A DNA stretch of 5,457 nt from Oscillospiraceae bacterium (GCA_020025375.1 JAHHSF010000086.1:1-5457); one strand, 5' to 3'; shown: positions 1 through 5,402, counted from the first letter of the stretch. The notes: generated by a model from the letters alone, not told the origin. Translations and numbers: made by a program.

Positions 1-44
1 ATTCTAACACATCGGGGGGAAATCCGCAAGGCGGAAGGACCTGG

Positions 45-71
45 GTGGCCGAAAGGTTGACTTTCTGCCAC
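45..71 (+). repeat. Inverted repeat overlapping the metN -35 box
   Basis: GTGGC (45-49) pairs with GCCAC (67-71) and GAAAG (51-55) pairs with CTTTC (61-65), interrupted by one C/T mismatch, around a 5-nt loop GTTGA (56-60). The -35 hexamer lies in the loop and 3' arm. It could be the RNA hairpin ending an upstream transcript, although no T run follows, or a DNA operator. Neither role can be decided from the sequence. Confidence 0.5.
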
Positions 72-85
72 GTTTCACTTAAAAT
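57..85 (+). promoter_or_regulatory. Sigma-A-type promoter for metNI
   Basis: A -35 box TTGACT (57-62, 5 of 6 consensus bases) and a -10 box TAAAAT (80-85, 5 of 6) are separated by an ideal 17 nt and followed by AT-rich sequence. Transcription would start near 91-94, giving a leader of about 50 nt before the metN GTG. The 10-mer around the -35 box (56-65) is identical to that of the metQ promoter at 2021-2030. An inverted repeat (45-71) covers the -35 box. The call rests on consensus matching only. Confidence 0.7.
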
Positions 86-101
86 ATAAAATTACGGGTA
101 A

Positions 102-116
102 TCCCCCGGAGGGGGA
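102..116 (+). promoter_or_regulatory. GC hairpin in the metN leader
   Basis: TCCCCC (102-107) and GGGGGA (111-116) form a perfect 6-bp stem with a 3-nt loop GGA, within the predicted metN 5' UTR. No T run follows, so it is not an intrinsic terminator. It may stabilise the mRNA 5' end or take part in translational control. Confidence 0.4.
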
Positions 117-130
117 GCCAACGAAGAGAG

Positions 131-144
131 AGGGAGGCGTCCCT
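131..144 (+). promoter_or_regulatory. metN ribosome binding site inside a small hairpin
   Basis: The Shine-Dalgarno GGGAGG (132-137) sits 7 nt before the GTG at 145, which supports that start. AGGGA (131-135) can pair perfectly with TCCCT (140-144) across a GGCG loop, placing half of the ribosome binding site in a stem directly against the start codon. This could lower or condition translation. Pairing is seen in the sequence; any regulatory effect is inference. Confidence 0.5.
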
Positions 145-1176
145 GTGATAGAGTTACAGAATGTCAGCAAAGTGTTCCCAACCCCGGATGGGCTGTTCAC
201 CGCCTTGAGCAGGGTGAATCTTACCATCCCGGACGAGAGCGTTTTTGGAATCGTAGGTATGAGCGGGGCGGGAAAATCCACCTTGGTCCGTTGCATCAAC
301 CTGCTGGAGAAGCCCACCGAGGGGAGCGTCCGAATCAGCGGCCTGCTCTCCGCGCGGGGAGAGGAGGCCCTGGACCTGTGCCAGATGACCCCTGCTCAGC
401 TCCGCCAGGCCCGCCGGTCCATCAGCATGATCTTTCAGCAGTTCAATCTTCTCATGCAACGCACCTGCCTCCGTAACATCTGTTTCCCCATGGAAATCGC
501 CGGTGTCCCCGCCGCTGAGGCGAAGAAGCGGGCCCTGGAGCTTCTGGACATCGTGGGTCTGCCCGATAAGGCGGAGGCCTATCCCTCTCAGCTCTCCGGT
601 GGCCAGAAACAACGCATTGCCATCGCCAGGGCCCTGGCTTCCGACCCGAAAATTCTCCTCTGTGACGAAGCCACCTCAGCCTTGGACCCCAACACCACCC
701 GGGCCATTCTGCGGCTCATCCAGGACATCAACAAGCGCCTGGGCATCACCGTGGTGGTCATCACCCATGAGATGGCGGTGGTGGAGGAAATCTGCACCCA
801 CGTGGCCATTCTGGACCGCGGGATTCTCATGGAGACCGGCACCGTGGAGGAGGTCTTTAACAATCCTCAGACCGAAGCTGGCCGCCGCCTGGTCTACCCC
901 GAAGGGGTCCGTATCGACCCGCTCCCTGCGGCCGATGTGGTCCGAATCGCCTTCAACGGCGGCTCCTCCTACGAACCCCTCATCGCCTCCCTGGCCATCG
1001 ACTGCGGCGTGAAGGTGAACATCCTGGGAGCCGATACCCGGAACATCGACGGCCAGGCCTTCGGCACCATGTTGCTGGGCCTGCCGGAGGACAAGAACGA
1101 GGCCGCGAAGGCCATGAACTATCTGAAAGCCCAAAAAGACCTGACGGTGGAGGAGGTGCGGGATTACCATGGCTGA
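145..1176 (+). CDS. metN: Methionine ABC importer ATP-binding protein MetN
   Basis: This is the cytoplasmic ATPase that powers D/L-methionine uptake together with MetI and MetQ. The 343-residue product has the usual MetN length and order. It has Walker A GMSGAGKS (residues 38-45), the Q-loop glutamine in IFQQF (about 98), signature LSGGQ (150-154), Walker B ILLCDE (170-175) with the catalytic Glu175, the D-loop SALD (178-181) and the switch histidine His208. A C-terminal NIL domain (about 262-338) follows; in known MetN proteins this domain binds methionine and inhibits transport when the internal pool is high, so feedback inhibition is likely conserved. The GTG start is chosen because GGGAGG lies 7 nt upstream and the protein begins with the family-typical MIELQNVSKVF. 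Its 3' end overlaps metI by 8 bp. The NIL domain separates it from generic amino-acid ABC ATPases. Confidence 0.94.
   Translation: MIELQNVSKVFPTPDGLFTALSRVNLTIPDESVFGIVGMSGAGKSTLVRCINLLEKPTEGSVRISGLLSARGEEALDLCQMTPAQLRQARRSISMIFQQFNLLMQRTCLRNICFPMEIAGVPAAEAKKRALELLDIVGLPDKAEAYPSQLSGGQKQRIAIARALASDPKILLCDEATSALDPNTTRAILRLIQDINKRLGITVVVITHEMAVVEEICTHVAILDRGILMETGTVEEVFNNPQTEAGRRLVYPEGVRIDPLPAADVVRIAFNGGSSYEPLIASLAIDCGVKVNILGADTRNIDGQAFGTMLLGLPEDKNEAAKAMNYLKAQKDLTVEEVRDYHG
1151..1158 (+). promoter_or_regulatory. metI ribosome binding site within metN
   Basis: AGGAGGTG (1151-1158) is a near-perfect anti-16S match inside the last codons of metN. It ends 10 nt before the metI ATG at 1169, a slightly long spacing. 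It supports the overlapping start and efficient coupled translation of MetN and MetI. Confidence 0.6.
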
Positions 1177-1939
1177 TTTTACCGCTGTTTTTTCCTTTTT
1201 GGACCCTAAAATTGCCGAGCAGGTGGACTACCTCATCCGCCACATTCCCTTTGCCGTGTGGGAGACCATCTATACCACCGTCCTGTCCACCGCCCTGGCC
1301 TACGTCATCGGCCTGCCCTTGGGCGTGCTCCTGGTGGCGGGGGAGGAGGGGGGCGTGCGACCCTTGCCCTCCGCTGTGATGCGGATCTTGAACGTGGTGG
1401 TCAACCTCCTGCGCTCGGTGCCCTTCCTCATTTTGATGGTGCTGGTCATCCCCCTGTCCCGAATTATCCTGGGGACCAGCGTGGGTACCGCCGCCACCAT
1501 CGTGCCCCTGGTGGTGGCCGCCTTTCCCTTTGTGGCCCGCCTGGTGGAGGGCTCCATCCGGGAGATGGACAAGGGGGTGGTGGAGGCCGCACAGTCCATG
1601 GGCTGTTCCCCTTTTCAGATTATTACCAAGGTGATGCTCCCCGAGTGTAAACCCTCCCTGCTTACCGGCTTCACCACCGCCTTCATCACCATCCTGGGCT
1701 ACGGCGCCATGGCAGGGGCCATTGGCGGCGGCGGCCTTGGAATGCTGGCCCTCAACTACGGCTTCCAGCGCCGCCATACTTTCTCCATGTGGGTGGCGGT
1801 CATCGTCCTGGTCATCTTGGTCCAGGTTTTTCAGTCCGTGGGCACCCACTTTGCCCTGCGGAGCGACAAGCGGGTTACCCGTGTCAACAAGCGCCGGAAG
1901 GGCGAGGCGAAAATTCAGAAAGACAAGCGGGAATCCTGA
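1169..1939 (+). CDS. metI: Methionine ABC importer permease MetI
   Basis: This is the integral membrane permease that forms the methionine channel as a dimer bound to two MetN subunits. The 256-residue protein shows hydrophobic segments near 30-57, 73-100, 104-124, 165-187 and 205-226, matching the five-helix MetI fold. The EAA coupling motif (EAAQSMG and onward, 139-158, ending in LPE) is the cytoplasmic helix that docks into the ATPase. The GYGAMAGAIGGGGLG stretch (177-191) is highly characteristic of MetI. The start is the ATG overlapping the metN stop by 8 bp, with AGGAGGTG upstream. Compared with the E. coli protein (217 residues), it has roughly 15 extra N-terminal residues and a 26-residue C-terminal tail (231-256) containing 12 Lys/Arg. 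A hairpin terminator follows 29 bp after the stop, and metQ is not in the immediate operon. Confidence 0.94.
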   Translation: MADFTAVFSFLDPKIAEQVDYLIRHIPFAVWETIYTTVLSTALAYVIGLPLGVLLVAGEEGGVRPLPSAVMRILNVVVNLLRSVPFLILMVLVIPLSRIILGTSVGTAATIVPLVVAAFPFVARLVEGSIREMDKGVVEAAQSMGCSPFQIITKVMLPECKPSLLTGFTTAFITILGYGAMAGAIGGGGLGMLALNYGFQRRHTFSMWVAVIVLVILVQVFQSVGTHFALRSDKRVTRVNKRRKGEAKIQKDKRES

Positions 1940-1967
1940 CATCATCGGGGAATATGAGAAGAATCGG

Positions 1968-2006
1968 CATAGGAGACAAAGAGCTGTTCTTTGTCTCCTG
2001 TGTTTT
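1968..2006 (+). terminator. Intrinsic terminator after metNI
   Basis: A perfect 12-bp stem (1971-1982 with 1988-1999) around the loop GCTGT extends three further pairs outward (C1968-G2002, A1969-T2001, T1970-G2000). A TTTT run (2003-2006) follows, with only a short U tail. It lies 29 nt past the metI stop and just before the metQ promoter, so it should separate the metNI transcript from metQ. The short T run may allow some read-through. Confidence 0.75.
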
Positions 2007-2021
2007 GTGCGAAATAAACAG

Positions 2022-2050
2022 TTGACTTTCCCGCTTTTTCGGTTTACACT
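2022..2050 (+). promoter_or_regulatory. Sigma-A-type promoter for the T-box/metQ transcript
   Basis: TTGACT (2022-2027) and TACACT (2045-2050) are spaced by 17 nt. Transcription would start near 2057, about 35 nt upstream of the first recognisable T-box stem. The position between the metNI terminator and the T-box leader supports an independent metQ transcription unit. Confidence 0.75.
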
Positions 2051-2172
2051 AAGTGCAACCCAAGCGGGAACTGAATAACGCCCAGTAAAAGCAATGAAGA
2101 GAAGAGTACCCTCGGAGATAGAACACAGAGAGCCCGGACAGGTGGAAACGGGCATCGAAGGCCGGGGGGAAC

Positions 2173-2175
2173 ATG
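2173..2175 (+). promoter_or_regulatory. T-box specifier codon ATG (Met)
   Basis: The triplet follows GAA (2169-2171) and one C. It is followed by the 10 nt leading to the conserved GGAGC at the base of stem I. Shifting one base would give CAT (His), but bacterial tRNA-His has discriminator C73 and would require TGGG in the T-box bulge, whereas TGGT is present. The downstream methionine transporter gene agrees with ATG. Confidence 0.82.
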
Positions 2176-2291
2176 GTCTCGGAGCCGCATACCGACCGCA
2201 GATAAAGCGTTAGGCTATGACGGGTGCGCCCGTAATCGCGCAGGAGTATGGTTGTACTCCGTAAGGTCCCTTCCGTGAGGCGGGGGCGAAC

Positions 2292-2329
2292 CAAGGTGGT
2301 ACCACGAAGCCAGAAGGCTCTCGTCCTTG
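2292..2329 (+). promoter_or_regulatory. T-box antiterminator
   Basis: CAAGG (2292-2296) pairs with CCTTG (2325-2329) and ACGA (2304-2307) pairs with TCGT (2321-2324). This leaves the canonical 7-nt bulge TGGTACC (2297-2303) that captures the tRNA 3' end. The 3' strand overlaps the terminator's 5' arm (2322-2331), so the two structures exclude each other. Confidence 0.88.
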
Positions 2330-2352
2330 AATTTATTCAAGGGCGTTTTTTT
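2322..2352 (+). terminator. T-box regulatory (leader) terminator
   Basis: A 10-bp stem pairs CGTCCTTGAA (2322-2331) with TTCAAGGGCG (2336-2345), with one G-T wobble and loop TTTA, and is followed by seven Ts (2346-2352). It should stop transcription 44 nt before metQ when tRNA-Met is charged. Confidence 0.92.
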
Positions 2353-2395
2353 GTTGCCTAAAATCTGGGAAAACAAGAAAAGGAGACCAACAAAC

Positions 2396-3202
2396 ATGAA
2401 AAAGACTGCTTCTCTGCTCCTCGCCGGAGCCTTGACCCTGGGCCTGCTGACCGGCTGTGCCGGCGGCAATACCGAAAAGACCACCATTAAGGTGGGCGCT
2501 TCCCCCGCTCCCCACGCCGAGATTTTGGAGAAGGCCAAGGAGATTTTGGCCAAGGAGGACATCGCTCTGGAGATCGTGGAGTTCAACGACTATGTGCTTC
2601 CCAACACCTCTCTGGAGGATGGCTCCCTAGATGCCAACTATTTCCAGCACATCACCTATCTCAACGACTTCAATGAGAAGAACGACACCCACCTGGTGAG
2701 CGTGGCCGATATCCATTATGAGCCCTTCGCCATCTACCCCGGCAAGGCCGCTTCCCTGGCCGACCTGAAGGATGGGGATCAGATTGCCGTTCCCAACGAC
2801 GGCACCAACGAGGCCCGTGCCCTCATGCTCCTGGAGGCCAACGGACTCATCACCCTGAAGGCCGATGCCGGCCTTTCCGCTACCAAGGATGACATCGCCG
2901 AGAACCCCCACAACTACGACATCGTGGAGCTGGAAGCCAGCCAGCTCACCGCTCGCCGGGAGGATGTGGCCCTGGCTGTCATCAACGGTAACTACGCCCT
3001 GGGCGCCGGTTTGACCTCTGATCAGGCCCTGGCCTTTGAGGATGCTGCCCAGTCCGCCGAGCCCTACGTCAACGTCCTGGCCGTCAAGGAAGGCAACGAG
3101 GACAACGAGGCGGTCAAGGCTCTGGTGGAGGCCCTTACCAGCCAGGAGGTCAAGGACTTTATGACCGAGAAGTACGGCTCCGCCGTGGTCCCCGCATTCT
3201 AA
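2396..3202 (+). CDS. metQ: Methionine-binding lipoprotein MetQ (NlpA family)
   Basis: This extracytoplasmic lipoprotein captures methionine and delivers it to MetI. The 268-residue product begins with a lipoprotein signal: MKK, a hydrophobic core, and lipobox LTGC with Cys21 as the predicted lipidation site. The mature part carries NlpA/MetQ hallmarks: VGASPAPHAEIL (33-44), FNDYVLPN (63-70), DANYFQH (79-85), HYEPFAIYPGK (107-117), VPNDGTNEARAL (132-143) and INGNYA (196-201), including residues that line the ligand pocket in known MetQ proteins. The ATG at 2396 is preferred over an in-frame upstream ATG at 2327: it has AGGAG (2381-2385) 10 nt upstream and yields a clean signal peptide, whereas 2327 lies inside the leader terminator. 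It is controlled by its own promoter and the T-box. NlpA-family proteins can bind other amino acids or dipeptides, but linkage to metNI and a Met specifier favour methionine. Confidence 0.94.
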   Translation: MKKTASLLLAGALTLGLLTGCAGGNTEKTTIKVGASPAPHAEILEKAKEILAKEDIALEIVEFNDYVLPNTSLEDGSLDANYFQHITYLNDFNEKNDTHLVSVADIHYEPFAIYPGKAASLADLKDGDQIAVPNDGTNEARALMLLEANGLITLKADAGLSATKDDIAENPHNYDIVELEASQLTARREDVALAVINGNYALGAGLTSDQALAFEDAAQSAEPYVNVLAVKEGNEDNEAVKALVEALTSQEVKDFMTEKYGSAVVPAF

Positions 3203-3212
3203 ATCATTCGAC

Positions 3213-3249
3213 ATAGCAGGCCCGTCCGAATATCGGGCGGGCCTGCTGT
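3213..3249 (+). terminator. Hairpin between metQ and cysK, possibly a leaky terminator
   Basis: A 15-bp, very GC-rich stem (3215-3229 with 3233-3247, one T-G wobble) closes on a 3-nt ATA loop. The following sequence, GTATTATTT, is only partly T-rich. The stem ends 10 nt before the cysK ribosome binding site. It probably reduces transcription from metQ into cysK, or protects the metQ mRNA 3' end, rather than acting as a full stop. Confidence 0.6.
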
Positions 3250-3256
3250 ATTATTT

Positions 3257-3263
3257 AAGGAGG
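3257..3263 (+). promoter_or_regulatory. cysK ribosome binding site
   Basis: AAGGAGG lies 8 nt before ATG 3272 but only 2 nt before an in-frame GTG at 3266. This decides for the ATG start. Confidence 0.85.
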
Positions 3264-3271
3264 CTGTGAAT

Positions 3272-4189
3272 ATGAAAATTGCCCATGTCGCCACCGAGCT
3301 TATCGGAAACACGCCCCTGCTGGCCCTGGAGCGCTATGCCCCTGAGGGCCGGGTCCTGGCCAAGCTGGAGTGCATGAACCCCCTCTCCTCCGCCAAGGAC
3401 CGGGCGGGGTACTACATGATAAAAGTGGCCGAGGAACAGGGGCTTTTGAAACCCGGGGCCACCATTGTGGAGCCCACCAGCGGCAACACCGGGGTGGGGC
3501 TTTGCTGCGTGGCCGCCGTCCGGGGGTACAAGGTCATTCTCACCATGCCGGACACCATGAGCTTGGAGCGGCGGAATCTCCTGGCTGCCCTGGGGGCCGA
3601 GCTGATCCTTACCCCGGGGGCGGAAGGCATGAGCGGGGCGGTGGCCAAGGCGGAGGAATTGGTGAAGACCGTCCCCGGGGCCTGGATGGCCGACCAGTTT
3701 GGCAACCCCGCCAACGCCCAGGCCCACTATGAGACCACCGGCCCGGAAATCTGGGCGGATACCGACGGGACCGTGGACGTCTTTGTGGCGGGGGTGGGCA
3801 CCGGCGGCACCATCACCGGCGTGGGCCGGTACCTCAAGGAAAAGAATCCTAATATCAAGGTAGTGGCGGTGGAACCCGCTGAATCTCCCCTCCTTTCCAC
3901 CGGGAAGGACGGCCCCCACGGTATCCAGGGAATTGGGGCCAACTTTATTCCGGCGGTCCCGGACCGTTCTGTGGTAGACGAGGTGGTCACGATCCCCAGC
4001 GAGGAGGCCAAGCGGGCCGCCAAGGCTCTGGCCCGGCAGGAGGGTGTCCTGGTGGGCATTTCCTCCGGTGCGGCTGCCTGTGCGGCAAAAGAGCTGGCCA
4101 AGCGTCCCGAATACGCCGGGAAGATCATCGTGGCGCTCCTCCCCGATACCGGGGAGCGGTATCTATCCATGGGGATCTATCAGGATTGA
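3272..4189 (+). CDS. cysK: Cysteine synthase A (O-acetylserine sulfhydrylase)
   Basis: This cytoplasmic, PLP-dependent enzyme converts O-acetyl-L-serine and sulfide to L-cysteine and acetate. The 305-residue length is typical for the family. Visible motifs are: NPLSSAKDR (36-44) with the PLP-binding Lys42; PTSGNTG (68-74), the substrate and cofactor loop; GTGGT (176-180), the PLP phosphate cup; GISSGAA (262-268) with the serine near the pyridine nitrogen; and PDTGERYLS (291-299). There is no C-terminal CBS domain, so it is not cystathionine beta-synthase-like in architecture. The NPLSSAKDR form, rather than NPGGSVKDR, is common in clostridial members by recollection of the family. I see no convincing promoter in the 69-bp gap after metQ, so expression probably depends at least partly on read-through of the hairpin at 3213-3249. 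CysK and CysM or O-acetylhomoserine/O-phosphoserine sulfhydrylases are hard to separate by sequence; CysK fits best. Confidence 0.9.
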   Translation: MKIAHVATELIGNTPLLALERYAPEGRVLAKLECMNPLSSAKDRAGYYMIKVAEEQGLLKPGATIVEPTSGNTGVGLCCVAAVRGYKVILTMPDTMSLERRNLLAALGAELILTPGAEGMSGAVAKAEELVKTVPGAWMADQFGNPANAQAHYETTGPEIWADTDGTVDVFVAGVGTGGTITGVGRYLKEKNPNIKVVAVEPAESPLLSTGKDGPHGIQGIGANFIPAVPDRSVVDEVVTIPSEEAKRAAKALARQEGVLVGISSGAAACAAKELAKRPEYAGKIIVALLPDTGERYLSMGIYQD

Positions 4190-4194
4190 CGGAA

Positions 4195-4228
4195 AGGGCC
4201 GCACGGGCAAGGAAGCGCGTGCGGCCCT
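4195..4228 (+). terminator. Hairpin terminator candidate after cysK
   Basis: A perfect 11-bp GC-rich stem, AGGGCCGCACG (4195-4205) with CGTGCGGCCCT (4218-4228), lies 5 nt after the cysK stop. It is followed by AATGTTACCGTTTT, so the T tract is displaced and weak. Its location at the gene end before a new promoter supports a terminator or 3'-end stabiliser. Confidence 0.6.
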
Positions 4229-4246
4229 AATGTTACCGTTTTGTAG

Positions 4247-4275
4247 TTGCCCCTTGCCGAAAAATTTGATACACT
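4247..4275 (+). promoter_or_regulatory. Promoter for the LCP gene
   Basis: TTGCCC (4247-4252) and TACACT (4270-4275) are 17 nt apart, and a TGA triplet (4267-4269) directly before the -10 gives an extended -10 element. The -10 hexamer is the same as in the metQ promoter. The expected start is near 4282, leaving a 5' UTR of about 26 nt. Confidence 0.65.
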
Positions 4276-4292
4276 AAAGACCTTATCTTCGG

Positions 4293-4299
4293 AAGGAGG
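4293..4299 (+). promoter_or_regulatory. Ribosome binding site for the TTG-initiated LCP gene
   Basis: AAGGAGG ends 8 nt before TTG 4308. This optimal spacing supports TTG initiation, and the next in-frame candidates would remove the basic N-terminal segment. Confidence 0.8.
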
Positions 4300-4307
4300 C
4301 AATTTCC

Positions 4308-5351
4308 TTGGCAACTCATTTACAAAAAAAACCAAAAAAGCACCGCCGCTCCCTCGTGATGGCGGTTCTGCATGGCTTTTACATTTTTTTGGTCATCATA
4401 TCCACCATTATTGTGGCTTTGTGGTGCGTGTTCACCTTTTGGCTCAAGCCCCCCCCGGTGGCGCAGCCAACCCCGTTCCCGCCCGCCACATGGGACCCCA
4501 TGAGCACGCCGGAGCCAGGCGACCCGGTCACAGCTACCCCTGCGCCCACCACGCCGCCTGAGCGGAAAGGGGATTGGTTCCAGACCTTCCTTCTGGTGGG
4601 TACCGATGACGGAAACGGCAACGCCGACACCATTATGGTAGCCTCCTTCGATACCAAGAACAACAAGGTGGGAGTGGTCTCCATCCCCCGGGATACCTTA
4701 GTGGACGAGCCACGAAAGGTGAAGAAGATTAACGGCGCTTACGGCGCCGGCGGGGTGGAGGAACTGATGCGGGAGGCCTCGGAGCTGGTGGGCTACCAGA
4801 TCGACCACTACGTCAAGGTGGACATCGCCGCCTTCAAGGCCATCGTCAACGAGCTGGGCGGGGTGAGCTTTTACGTTCCCTGCGATATGTACCACAACGA
4901 TGGGGCGGGCTTCATCATTGACCTGAAGGAGGGGACCCAGTGGCTGAATGGCGACCAGGCCCTCCAGCTGGTGCGCTACCGGGGCTATGCCAACGCCGAC
5001 CTGGGACGAATCCAGACCCAGCAGAAGTTTTTGACCCAGATGGCGAAACAGCTGCTGAAGGTCTCCAACCTGGCTAAGATTACGGAATTTGCCGAGATCT
5101 TCAATAAGTATGTCAAGACCGATCTCACCCTCTCGGACCTGATCTACTTTGGCACCCAGGCCTTGAAGCTGGACTTTTCCGCCGACCTCACCTTCGCCAC
5201 CCTTCCCGGGGATGGGCAGGTCCACTACGGCGGCGTGAAATTCTATTATCAGCTTTTCCCACAGGAGACTTTGGACCTGCTCAACCAGCTGGTCAATCCC
5301 TATACCACCGATCTGACCATGGAGATGGTGGAAATTTATCAGGTGAAGTAA
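4308..5351 (+). CDS. LytR-CpsA-Psr (LCP) family cell-envelope glycopolymer transferase
   Basis: LCP proteins transfer lipid-linked glycopolymers (teichoic acid-like or capsular) onto peptidoglycan at the outer membrane face. The 347-residue product has a short, very basic cytoplasmic N-terminus (Lys/Arg-rich, 7-14), one membrane segment (about 18-46) and a Pro/Thr-rich linker (48-86). The extracellular LCP domain (about 92-255) follows. Its motifs are FLLVGTDD (94-101), ADTIM (106-110) with a metal-binding-type Asp107, SIPRDT (125-130) with Arg128 and Asp129, KINGAYGAGG (140-149), DHYVKVD (166-172), and LNGDQALQLVRYR through DLGRIQTQQ (213-239) with Arg223, Arg225 and Arg234. These are the family's pyrophosphate- and polyprenyl-binding signatures. 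A C-terminal region (256-347) completes the normal length. It was called from TTG 4308 on ribosome-site spacing. It has its own promoter and terminator, so it is likely monocistronic and not functionally tied to the met/cys genes. The particular polymer substrate cannot be told. Confidence 0.9.
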   Translation: MATHLQKKPKKHRRSLVMAVLHGFYIFLVIISTIIVALWCVFTFWLKPPPVAQPTPFPPATWDPMSTPEPGDPVTATPAPTTPPERKGDWFQTFLLVGTDDGNGNADTIMVASFDTKNNKVGVVSIPRDTLVDEPRKVKKINGAYGAGGVEELMREASELVGYQIDHYVKVDIAAFKAIVNELGGVSFYVPCDMYHNDGAGFIIDLKEGTQWLNGDQALQLVRYRGYANADLGRIQTQQKFLTQMAKQLLKVSNLAKITEFAEIFNKYVKTDLTLSDLIYFGTQALKLDFSADLTFATLPGDGQVHYGGVKFYYQLFPQETLDLLNQLVNPYTTDLTMEMVEIYQVK

Positions 5352-5374
5352 AGAAAAAGGCTCTGGCTAAAGGT

Positions 5375-5402
5375 GCCTCCCGATAAGAAAACATCGTGGG
5401 GC
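5375..5402 (+). repeat. Imperfect inverted repeat downstream of the LCP gene
   Basis: GCCTCCCGAT (5375-5384) pairs with ATCGTGGGGC (5393-5402) with one wobble and one mismatch around an 8-nt A-rich loop. No T run follows. It precedes the real terminator by a few bases and may be part of the mRNA 3' structure. Confidence 0.4.

Larger units (their letters stand above)
2091..2352 (+). promoter_or_regulatory. T-box leader RNA, predicted tRNA-Met responsive, controlling metQ
   Basis: T-box leaders bind a specific uncharged tRNA and then let transcription continue. Stem I elements appear in order: a base with GAG (2099-2101) facing CTC (2178-2180) beside a kink-turn-like ATGA/GGA pair; the specifier-loop AGTA (2105-2108); the AG bulge AGAGA (2127-2131); and a distal loop with GGTGGAAACGGG (2141-2152). 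The 3' specifier side reads GAAC then ATG (2173-2175), the methionine codon. Central hairpins lie at 2220-2233 and 2243-2260. The conserved T-box AAGGTGGTACCACG is at 2293-2306. Its TGGT (2297-2300) would pair with an ACCA tRNA end, matching the A73 discriminator of tRNA-Met. Terminator and antiterminator alternatives are listed separately. Low charged tRNA-Met should therefore raise metQ expression. Confidence 0.93.

Noticed and set aside
1..60. Open frame from position 1 to a TGA at 58-60, possibly the last codons of an upstream gene.
   Set aside because: Only 19 codons are visible, another frame is also open beyond it, and no protein family can be recognised.
15..107. Possible riboswitch-like fold in which GGGGGA (15-20) pairs with TCCCCC (102-107), enclosing two hairpins (23-35 and 45-71) and competing with the 102-116 hairpin.
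   Set aside because: A strong promoter (57-85) lies inside the proposed fold, so the main metN transcript would lack its 5' half. No known riboswitch motif (S-box, cobalamin, T-box) was recognised. It would stand only if an upstream start were mapped.
980..2155. Long open frame of 391 codons on the minus strand across metI.
   Set aside because: It is antisense to a clear MetI and extends across a terminator, promoter and T-box. Its composition (Gly/His/Gln-rich) is typical of the shadow of a GC-rich gene.
2172..2174. CAT (His) as the T-box specifier, directly after GAA.
   Set aside because: The TGGT bulge requires discriminator A73, while bacterial tRNA-His carries C73, and the downstream gene is a methionine transporter component.
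2327..2395. Upstream ATG that would add 23 residues to MetQ.
   Set aside because: It lies inside the T-box terminator stem, has no ribosome site, and would bury the lipoprotein signal peptide.
3266..3271. GTG start for CysK two codons upstream.
   Set aside because: It is only 2 nt from the AAGGAGG site; the ATG at 3272 has the normal 8-nt spacing.
3266..4277. Several overlapping open frames in both strands across cysK.
   Set aside because: They have no ribosome sites or recognisable domains and are explained by the GC-rich codon use of cysK.
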